11,825 bases of DNA from an uncultured beta proteobacterium (GTDB taxonomy: Bacteria > Pseudomonadota > Gammaproteobacteria > Burkholderiales > Burkholderiaceae_C): NCBI GenBank assembly GCA_903870955.1, contig CAIQEX010000188.1:1-11825 (forward strand). The letters are read 5' to 3'. Each line of letters starts with the position of its first letter. Positions within the stretch are counted from its first letter, which is position 1. This document shows, piece after piece, positions 1 to 5,580 of this stretch. The position numbers were made by a program, and so were the translations under genes. The notes under the pieces are model-generated. The model was not told the DNA's origin and did no database searches. It worked only from the letters and a program-made list of their open reading frames with translations.

Positions 1-412
1 GAATATGCGCTTGTGCGCCAATGTTCCAGGCCAGTGGGCCATTCAGACGGCTTTGGGCGGGTACCAAAGCATTAATGATCTGGTTTGCGAAGGCGGACGC
101 CTGCGCCGTCAGCGCGACTTGGCCTATGAACTGATCACGGCCATTCCAGGCGTGACCTGTGTCAAGCCCAGTGCCGCGCTGTACATGTTTCCCAAACTTG
201 ACCCGGTGGTCTACCCGATTGAGGATGACCAGCAATTTTTTATGGAACTGTTGCAGGAAACGCGCGTGATGCTGGTGCAAGGCACGGGCTTTAACTGGGA
301 TACGCCGGACCATTTCCGCATCGTATTTCTGCCCCATGAAGACGATTTGCGTGAGGCCATAGGGCGCGTCGCCAAGTTTTTGGAAACCTACCGCAAAAGG
401 CACGGCAACTAA
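1..412 (+). CDS. alaA: Alanine aminotransferase AlaA, C-terminal part (5' end outside window)
   Basis: This is the last 136 codons of a PLP-dependent fold-type I aminotransferase; the frame is open from base 2, so the true start lies upstream. AlaA-type enzymes interconvert pyruvate plus glutamate with alanine plus 2-oxoglutarate in the cytoplasm. The visible part is the small C-terminal domain. The stretch GTGFNWDTPDHFRIVFLP is typical of the AlaA subgroup, and its Arg in HFRIV is the family residue that binds the substrate alpha-carboxylate. The PLP lysine and most of the large domain are missing because of the window edge, not because the gene is broken. It ends with TAA 71 bp before hom, on the same strand; in related bacteria this gene regularly precedes hom-thrC. 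A related class I/II aminotransferase (aspartate or valine-pyruvate type) is a less likely reading. Confidence 0.88.
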   Translation, partial: NMRLCANVPGQWAIQTALGGYQSINDLVCEGGRLRRQRDLAYELITAIPGVTCVKPSAALYMFPKLDPVVYPIEDDQQFFMELLQETRVMLVQGTGFNWDTPDHFRIVFLPHEDDLREAIGRVAKFLETYRKRHGN

Positions 413-483
413 ACTTCTCCTCCAGGTGGCCCGACGCAAATGCAGGGCCAGGACTCTTTTCAATGTAGAACGTGAAAAACGAT

Positions 484-1806
484 ATGAAACCGATTCAAGT
501 AGGCCTTTTGGGCATTGGCGTTGTGGGCAGTGGCACTTTCAACGTGCTCAAACGCAATCAGCAGGAGATTCAGCGACGCGCGGGCCGTGGCATTGCGATC
601 ACCATGGTGGCGGATCTGGACGAGGCGCGTGCGCGTGCTGTGGTCGGCCCCGACGTGCAGGTCGTGAATGATGCGCGCAAGGTGATCGCCAACCCCGATA
701 TCGATATCGTTATTGAGTTGATTGGCGGCTACGGCATTGCCAAGACTCTGGTTCTCGAGGCTATCGCTGCGAGCAAGCATGTGGTTACCGCCAACAAGGC
801 TTTGCTGGCCGTCCATGGCACCGAGATTTTTGCTGCGGCATCCGCCAAGGGGGTGATGGTGGCGTTTGAGGCCGCCGTGGCTGGCGGCATTCCCATCATC
901 AAGGCATTGCGCGAAGGACTGACTGCCAATCGCATCGAGTGGATTGCCGGCATCATCAACGGGACCACCAATTTCATCTTGTCCGAGATGCGCTCCAAGG
1001 GCCTGGACTTTGCCGTGGTGCTGAAGGAAGCACAGCGGTTGGGCTACGCCGAAGCCGACCCCACCTTTGACATCGAAGGTATCGATGCTGCGCACAAGGC
1101 CACCATCATGTCCGCCATCGCTTTTGGCGTGCCGGTGCAGTTTGACAAGGCCTATGTGGAGGGCATCACCAAGCTCTCCAGCCAGGACATCAAGTACGCG
1201 GAACAACTCGGTTATCGCATCAAGCTCTTGGGGATCGCCAAGCGCCGTCCCGAGGGTATAGAGCTGCGCGTGCATCCCAGCCTGGTGCCAGCCAAACGAT
1301 TGATCGCCAATGTCGAGGGCGCCATGAATGCCGTAGTCGTGCAGGGCGATGCGGTCGGCACCACGCTGTATTACGGCAAGGGTGCTGGCTCCGAGCCGAC
1401 GGCCAGCGCGGTGATTGCGGACCTGGTCGACATCACCCGCCTGCATACTGCCGACTCGGCCCACCGCGTGCCGCATCTGGCATTCCAGCCGGGTGCCATG
1501 AGCGACACGCCCATTTTGCCGATGGCCGAAGTGGTGACCAGCTATTACCTGCGTCTGCGCGTTGCCGATCAGGCCGGTGTGTTGGCCAAGGTCACCGGCA
1601 TTCTGGCCGAGTCCGGCATCAGCATTGACGCCGTTTTGCAGCGCGAAGCCGATGAAGTGGGTGGCGCAGACGCGACGCAAACCGACCTCATCATCCTGAC
1701 GCATGACTGTGTGGAAGCCAAGATGAATGTCGCGCTGGCCGCTATGCAAGCCCTACCCACCGTGCTGGAGCCGATTACCCGTATCCGCAAGGAAGAGCTG
1801 GCATGA
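484..1806 (+). CDS. hom: Homoserine dehydrogenase
   Basis: This enzyme reduces L-aspartate 4-semialdehyde to L-homoserine with NAD(P)H, at the branch to threonine and methionine. The protein has 440 residues from this start. The N-terminal Rossmann fold opens with the loop GIGVVG near residues 11-16. The catalytic block AEADPTFDIEGIDAAHK contains Glu190, Asp201 and Lys205, spaced like yeast Hom Glu208/Asp219/Lys223. A C-terminal ACT domain begins around YYLRLRVADQAGVLAKVTG, which suggests allosteric feedback, classically by threonine. It is a monofunctional Hom with no fused aspartokinase. I chose ATG 484 because MKPIQVGLLG matches the usual N-terminus of the family; an in-frame GTG at 472 would add four residues (MKND). 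Neither start has a good Shine-Dalgarno. The stop overlaps the thrC start by 4 bp. Confidence 0.96.
   Translation: MKPIQVGLLGIGVVGSGTFNVLKRNQQEIQRRAGRGIAITMVADLDEARARAVVGPDVQVVNDARKVIANPDIDIVIELIGGYGIAKTLVLEAIAASKHVVTANKALLAVHGTEIFAAASAKGVMVAFEAAVAGGIPIIKALREGLTANRIEWIAGIINGTTNFILSEMRSKGLDFAVVLKEAQRLGYAEADPTFDIEGIDAAHKATIMSAIAFGVPVQFDKAYVEGITKLSSQDIKYAEQLGYRIKLLGIAKRRPEGIELRVHPSLVPAKRLIANVEGAMNAVVVQGDAVGTTLYYGKGAGSEPTASAVIADLVDITRLHTADSAHRVPHLAFQPGAMSDTPILPMAEVVTSYYLRLRVADQAGVLAKVTGILAESGISIDAVLQREADEVGGADATQTDLIILTHDCVEAKMNVALAAMQALPTVLEPITRIRKEELA
1791..1797 (+). promoter_or_regulatory. Ribosome binding site of thrC inside the end of hom
   Basis: GGAAGAG lies 5 nt before the thrC ATG, within the last hom codons. 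It supports the 1803 start and means that ribosomes finishing hom can reinitiate directly on thrC. Confidence 0.7.
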
Positions 1807-3248
1807 AATATCTGAGCACGCGCGCTGCTGCCAGTTCAACCGAGCGCAAGCGCTTTTGTGAAATATTGCTAGAGGGTTTGGCGCCGGACGGCGGGCTGTA
1901 TTTGCCAGAAAGTTATCCGCAAGTCGGTGATGCGACGCTGAACCAGTGGCGCAAGATTTACCACGAGCAAGGGTACGCGGCGCTGGCCTTTGAGATTCTG
2001 TCGCTCTACATCGACGATATCCCGGCTGCTGATTTGCGCGCGCTGTGCACCAAGACCTATACGGCCGAAGTGTTTGGCACGGGAGAGATTGTGCCGCTGC
2101 GCCATGTCGAAGAAGGTTTGTGGATCGAAGCGCTGTCCAACGGCCCGACGCTGGCGTTCAAGGACATGGCGATGCAGTTGCTGGGCAACCTGTTCGAATA
2201 CGAACTGGCACGCCGAGGCGAAGAGCTCAATATTCTGGGGGCCACCAGTGGAGACACGGGCAGCGCGGCGGAATACGCCATGCGTGGCAAAAAAGGTGTG
2301 CGCGTCTTCATGACCAGCCCGCATGGACGCATGAGCCCGTTCCAGCAGGCGCAAATGTTCAGCCTGCAGGACGCCAATATCTACAACATTGCCGTGGAAG
2401 GCGTGTTTGATGACTGCCAGGACATCGTCAAGGCGGTGAGCAACGACCTGGAGTTCAAGCGCAAGTACAAGATCGGCACGGTCAACTCCATCAATTGGGC
2501 GCGTTTGCTGGCTCAGGTTGTGTATTACTTTGCGGGCTACATTCAGGCAACTGAATCCAATACCCAGAAGGTTTCGTTCGCGGTGCCCAGTGGCAACTTC
2601 GGAAACGTCTGTGCTGGCCATGTCGCACGCATGATGGGCTTGCCCATCGCGCAACTGGTCGTGGCCACGAATGAGAACGATGTGCTGGACGAGTTCTTCC
2701 GCACCGGTGTTTACCGCGTGCGCGGTAGCGCCGACACCTTCGAGACCTCAAGCCCGTCCATGGATATTTCCAAGGCCAGCAACTTTGAGCGCTTCGTATT
2801 CGATCTGCTGGGGCGGGACGGTACGCGCGTCAAGGCCATGTTTGGTGAAGCACTGAATAAGGAAGGGCGCTTTGATTTGAGCGCCGACCCGTTGTTCGCC
2901 GAGGCTGCCAAGCGCTATGGTTTTGTCAGCGGCAAAAGCACGCATGCCGACCGTCTGGCCACCATTGGTAACACCTTTGAGCAGCATGGTTTCATGATCG
3001 ACACGCATACCGCCGATGCTTTGAAAGTTGCGCTGGAGAAGCGTTCGGTGGAGACACCCATGATCGTGCTCGAAACAGCCTTGCCCATCAAGTTTGCCGC
3101 GACCATTGTGGAAGCACTGGGGCGTGAGCCGGATCGCCCTGCGCGCTTTGAAGGCATCGAAGCCCTTCCTAAACGGGTGATGGTCATGGCGGCAGATGCA
3201 GCACCCATCAAGGCGCTGATCGCCCGCGAGTGTGGCTACCCAACCTGA
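1803..3248 (+). CDS. thrC: Threonine synthase
   Basis: This PLP enzyme converts O-phospho-L-homoserine to L-threonine and phosphate, the last step of threonine synthesis. At 481 residues with the N-terminus MKYLSTR it belongs to the longer class that includes the yeast and E. coli enzymes. The PLP Schiff-base lysine is Lys120 in GPTLAFKDMAMQ. The phosphate-binding and cofactor-contact motifs GATSGDTGSAAEYA and VPSGNFGNV follow in the expected order. The start is fixed by the ATGA overlap with the hom stop and the GGAAGAG site 5 nt upstream, so translation is probably coupled to hom. moeA begins 17 bp after the stop. The product of hom needs homoserine kinase (thrB) before it reaches this enzyme, and thrB is not in the window. 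Confidence 0.97.
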   Translation: MKYLSTRAAASSTERKRFCEILLEGLAPDGGLYLPESYPQVGDATLNQWRKIYHEQGYAALAFEILSLYIDDIPAADLRALCTKTYTAEVFGTGEIVPLRHVEEGLWIEALSNGPTLAFKDMAMQLLGNLFEYELARRGEELNILGATSGDTGSAAEYAMRGKKGVRVFMTSPHGRMSPFQQAQMFSLQDANIYNIAVEGVFDDCQDIVKAVSNDLEFKRKYKIGTVNSINWARLLAQVVYYFAGYIQATESNTQKVSFAVPSGNFGNVCAGHVARMMGLPIAQLVVATNENDVLDEFFRTGVYRVRGSADTFETSSPSMDISKASNFERFVFDLLGRDGTRVKAMFGEALNKEGRFDLSADPLFAEAAKRYGFVSGKSTHADRLATIGNTFEQHGFMIDTHTADALKVALEKRSVETPMIVLETALPIKFAATIVEALGREPDRPARFEGIEALPKRVMVMAADAAPIKALIARECGYPT

Positions 3249-3265
3249 CCTCCTGGAATAGTTCC

Positions 3266-4516
3266 ATGGCAATGCCTGCTCCGCGCGCTCCGTTAAAGCC
3301 TTTGTCTGAAGCGCTGTCCCAACTGCTGGAGACAGTGCAGCCGATCGCCATGACCGAACGGGTGGCGACTCTGGAAGCCGATGGCCGCGTGCTGGCTCAG
3401 GATGTGGTGTCTGAATTGCATGTGCCTCCCCAAGACAACAGTTCGATGGACGGCTATGCCTTGCGGACGCTTGATGTGACCGCACCGGGCGTTGAAATGG
3501 CGGTTTCACAGCGAATTCCGGCTGGCTCCTCAGGTACTCCTTTGCAGGCGCAAACTGTGGCCCGTATATTTACCGGTGCGCCCATTCCGGCGGGGGCTGA
3601 TGCAGTGGTCATGCAGGAAGACTGTGAGTCAGTGGCGGCGGATGCGGGCGACGTGGCGCGGGTGAAAGTCAATGTCCTGCCCAAAGCCGGCCAGTGGATT
3701 CGCCGAGCGGGTGAAGATGTGGCCAGCGGTGCCGTGGTACTTTCCCATGGCAAGCGCTTGGGCCCGGCCGAACTGGGTCTGGCGGCCAGCATCGGCATGG
3801 ACAGGCTCAGTGTGGTCAAGCGCCCGCGCGTAGCCTTGTTTTCCACCGGAGACGAGTTGGTGATGCCTGGCACGGTAGCGCCTGCGGCTATGCCAGCCGG
3901 TGCTATCTACAACTCGAATCGTTTTTTCCTGAACAGTCTGCTGCGCCGTTTGGGTTGCGAGGTAACCGACCTTGGCATCGTTCCCGACAAATTGGAGGCC
4001 ACCATAGAAGCCATGCGTGATGCCGCTACGGCACATGACCTGATTCTGACCAGCGGTGGCGTATCGGTGGGTGAAGAAGACCATATCAAACCAGCGGTGC
4101 AATCTCTGGGTACGCTGGATCTGATGCAAATTGCCATCAAACCCGGTAAGCCCTTTGCCCATGGCAAGATCGGTTCAGCCCATTTCATCGGATTGCCGGG
4201 TAACCCCGTTTCCAGCTTTGTCACCTTCTTGTTGTTGGTGCGGCCTTTTCTGTTGCGTCTGCAAGGCGTAGCCGATGTGAGTCCGGCCGGCGCCGAGATG
4301 CGGGCTGATTTTGACTGGTTGCGCGCCGACAAACGGCAGGAATTTATGCGCGTGAGGCGCAATGCGCAGGGCGGCCTGGACCTGTTTCCGAACCAGAGTT
4401 CTGGCGTACTGACATCTGCCGTGTGGGGTGATGGTCTGGTGGATAACCCCGGCGGCCAAACCATTCAAAAGGGTGATGCGGTGCGCTTCTATTCCTTTGC
4501 TGAATTGCTTGCATGA
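3266..4516 (+). CDS. moeA: Molybdopterin molybdotransferase MoeA
   Basis: MoeA inserts molybdate into molybdopterin, using the adenylylated MPT made by MogA/MoaB-type proteins, to give molybdenum cofactor. The protein has 416 residues. The N-terminal MoeA domain carries DNSSMDGYA, where Asp62 corresponds to E. coli Asp59. The central MoCF-binding domain has FSTGDELV, then TSGGVSVGEEDH with Asp272 in the position of E. coli Asp228, then the GLPGNPVSS loop. The C-terminal beta-barrel domain (MoeA_C) ends the protein. I chose ATG 3266; a GTG at 3230 is in frame but lies inside thrC and would add residues with no family resemblance. ATG 3272 is another possible start. The Shine-Dalgarno is weak (GGA at 3255-3257). 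The stop overlaps moaD by 4 bp, so the two are probably translationally coupled. Confidence 0.95.
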   Translation: MAMPAPRAPLKPLSEALSQLLETVQPIAMTERVATLEADGRVLAQDVVSELHVPPQDNSSMDGYALRTLDVTAPGVEMAVSQRIPAGSSGTPLQAQTVARIFTGAPIPAGADAVVMQEDCESVAADAGDVARVKVNVLPKAGQWIRRAGEDVASGAVVLSHGKRLGPAELGLAASIGMDRLSVVKRPRVALFSTGDELVMPGTVAPAAMPAGAIYNSNRFFLNSLLRRLGCEVTDLGIVPDKLEATIEAMRDAATAHDLILTSGGVSVGEEDHIKPAVQSLGTLDLMQIAIKPGKPFAHGKIGSAHFIGLPGNPVSSFVTFLLLVRPFLLRLQGVADVSPAGAEMRADFDWLRADKRQEFMRVRRNAQGGLDLFPNQSSGVLTSAVWGDGLVDNPGGQTIQKGDAVRFYSFAELLA

Positions 4517-4764
4517 AGATAACCATTCGTTACTTTGCCTCTATACGTGAGGCATTTGGCGTGGCCTCCGAATCTCTGGACACGTCGGCCCATACCTTGG
4601 CGCAATTGCGTGAAGAGCTGATGGCTCGGCCGGGTGCAGCTGGCGAAGCCCTGGCGCGTGGCCGGGCGGTGCGCATGGCGTTGAATCAGGTCATGAGCGA
4701 CGAGTCCGCAGCTTTGATCGACGGATGTGAAATCGCCTTTTTTCCACCGGTCACCGGTGGCTAG
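4513..4764 (+). CDS. moaD: Molybdopterin synthase small subunit MoaD
   Basis: This is the ubiquitin-fold sulfur carrier of molybdopterin synthase. Its C-terminal glycine is adenylylated by MoeB and converted to a thiocarboxylate that supplies the dithiolene sulfurs. The protein has 83 residues, close to the usual length, begins MKITIRYFASIREAFG and ends in PPVTGG, which gives the required terminal Gly-Gly. The start is fixed by the ATGA overlap with the moeA stop. No separate Shine-Dalgarno is visible, so translation probably depends on coupling to moeA. The codons for the conserved tail form a perfect 7-bp inverted repeat just before the stop. The partner subunit MoaE follows after 12 bp. 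Confidence 0.95.
   Translation: MKITIRYFASIREAFGVASESLDTSAHTLAQLREELMARPGAAGEALARGRAVRMALNQVMSDESAALIDGCEIAFFPPVTGG
4744..4760 (+). repeat. Perfect 7-bp inverted repeat at the moaD 3' end
   Basis: CCACCGG and CCGGTGG are separated by TCA, directly before the moaD stop and upstream of the moaE ribosome binding site. It could form a small mRNA hairpin between the two subunit genes. It lies in codons for the invariant PPVTGG tail, so it may simply reflect codon constraint. No T-tract follows, so it is not an intrinsic terminator. Confidence 0.4.
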
Positions 4765-4776
4765 GTAACTCGACAT

Positions 4777-5262
4777 ATGGGCACGCCTCGCGTTTCAATT
4801 CAGACGGTGGACTTTGACCTCTCGGAGGAGGTTGCCAGGCTGCGCGCGGGTGACAAAAGGGTCGGTGCGGTGTGTAGCTTTGTGGGCACCGTGCGGGACC
4901 GCAATGGTGGCGCTGACCCATCGGTGCAGTCCCTGGAACTGGAGCATTACCCTGGCATGACCGAGAAGTCGATCGAGGCCATGATCGACGAGGCCCATCG
5001 TCGCTTTGACATTTTCGGCGCGCGTGTGGTGCATCGTGTGGGTCTGTTGCAACCGCTGGATCAGATCGTGTTGGTGGCGGTGACTTCGGCGCACCGGGGT
5101 GAAAGCTTCAAGGCCTGCGAGTTTTTGATGGACTACCTGAAGACGCAGGCGCCGTTTTGGAAAAAGGAAGCCACGCCAGAAGGATCGCACTGGGTGGATG
5201 CGCGGGTCAGTGACGACGATGCCTTGGCGCGTTGGGGTATTGCGGGGTCCAACGCTTCGTAG
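4777..5262 (+). CDS. moaE: Molybdopterin synthase catalytic subunit MoaE
   Basis: MoaE binds cyclic pyranopterin monophosphate (precursor Z) and, with the MoaD thiocarboxylate, converts it to molybdopterin in a MoaD2-MoaE2 heterotetramer. The protein has 161 residues. The active-site stretch is clear: SAHRGESF includes His106 and Arg107, and MDYLKTQAPFWKKE includes Lys122 and Lys129. These match E. coli His103, Arg104, Lys119 and Lys126 with a constant offset of three. The early FVGTVRD motif, which lines the active site in the family, is also present. The ATG at 4777 is preceded by AGGTAA at 4763-4768, which overlaps the moaD stop, with a good spacing of 8 nt. This is the last gene of the hom-thrC-moeA-moaD-moaE run. 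Confidence 0.95.
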   Translation: MGTPRVSIQTVDFDLSEEVARLRAGDKRVGAVCSFVGTVRDRNGGADPSVQSLELEHYPGMTEKSIEAMIDEAHRRFDIFGARVVHRVGLLQPLDQIVLVAVTSAHRGESFKACEFLMDYLKTQAPFWKKEATPEGSHWVDARVSDDDALARWGIAGSNAS

Positions 5263-5278
5263 CTGTCTCCGGTTTTGT

Positions 5279-5381
5279 GTGTTTGACGCCCGCTTATGTG
5301 TGAGGTCGAAGCGGGTAATGGCAGGGGCCTCATGGCGTCAAATGCCCGCAAATCGGCCCCTACCCTTACCCGCTTCAACCT
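5279..5381 (+). repeat. Structured inverted-repeat element between moaE and clpB (hairpin with possible pseudoknot)
   Basis: The 318 bp between moaE and clpB hold no convincing gene, but this block is highly structured. Arms 5308-5329 and 5355-5376 are complementary at 20 of 22 positions around a 25-nt loop. After one mismatch the pairing continues with AGGT (5303-5306) and ACCT (5378-5381). The loop segment GGCGTCAAA (5334-5342) is the exact reverse complement of TTTGACGCC (5282-5290) upstream of the left arm, so as RNA the two stems would interlock as an H-type pseudoknot. A third, competing pairing is CCCGCTT (5289-5295) with AAGCGGG (5309-5315). A short T-run (5389-5393) lies 8 nt beyond the stem. 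It could be a terminator, a structured leader for clpB, a dispersed palindromic repeat or a MITE remnant; the sequence alone does not decide. Confidence 0.75.
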
Positions 5382-5515
5382 GCCTGCATTTTTGTACTCA
5401 ACGCCCTCATCATCAAACACCTCAGCCAGAGTGCAACCGAACCAGTAGCTTGGAATTGAGTTGCATCTTTGTTGACGGATATCAGCATCAGATATTGGCC
5501 AAGCCGCCTACTGCA

Positions 5516-5542
5516 CTTGAAATCGTGCCCCTTGCCCTCAAG
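5516..5542 (+). promoter_or_regulatory. Candidate sigma-32 (RpoH) heat-shock promoter of clpB
   Basis: CTTGAAA at 5516-5522 is a perfect heat-shock -35 core. About 12-13 nt downstream, the segment around 5535-5543 (CCCTCAAGC) partly matches the -10 consensus CCCCATNT. The spacing resembles the E. coli groE promoter. Transcription would begin near 5550 and leave a 5' leader of about 30 nt that includes the clpB ribosome binding site. clpB is a classic RpoH gene, which supports the call, but the -10 match is only moderate. Confidence 0.5.
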
Positions 5543-5570
5543 CTGGAAGGCAACCGACCATACAGTCCAA

Positions 5571-5574
5571 AGGA
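5571..5574 (+). promoter_or_regulatory. Ribosome binding site of clpB
   Basis: AGGA within AAAGGAATTTTC lies 6 nt before the ATG at 5581 and fixes the full-length clpB start. Confidence 0.7.
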
Positions 5575-5580
5575 ATTTTC

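Noticed and set aside
427..450. TGGCCC/GGGCCA inverted repeat with a 12-nt loop between alaA and hom, then TTTT at 457-460
   Set aside because: The stem is only 6 bp and the T-run is separated from it by several bases, so it is too weak to call a terminator; it is compatible with chance.
460..1749. A 429-codon open frame on the minus strand opposite hom
   Set aside because: It is rich in His, Gly and Asp with no recognisable domain, and mirrors the third-base GC bias of hom. hom itself has complete catalytic motifs, so this is an antisense shadow.
3230..3265. An upstream in-frame GTG start for moeA inside thrC
   Set aside because: The added residues do not resemble MoeA N-termini and there is no Shine-Dalgarno before it; ATG 3266 gives a normal-length protein.
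5479..5495. ATATC/GATAT small inverted repeat and TTGACG at 5472-5477 as a possible sigma-70 promoter before clpB
   Set aside because: The stem is 5 bp and no -10 hexamer of reasonable quality lies 16-18 nt after TTGACG.
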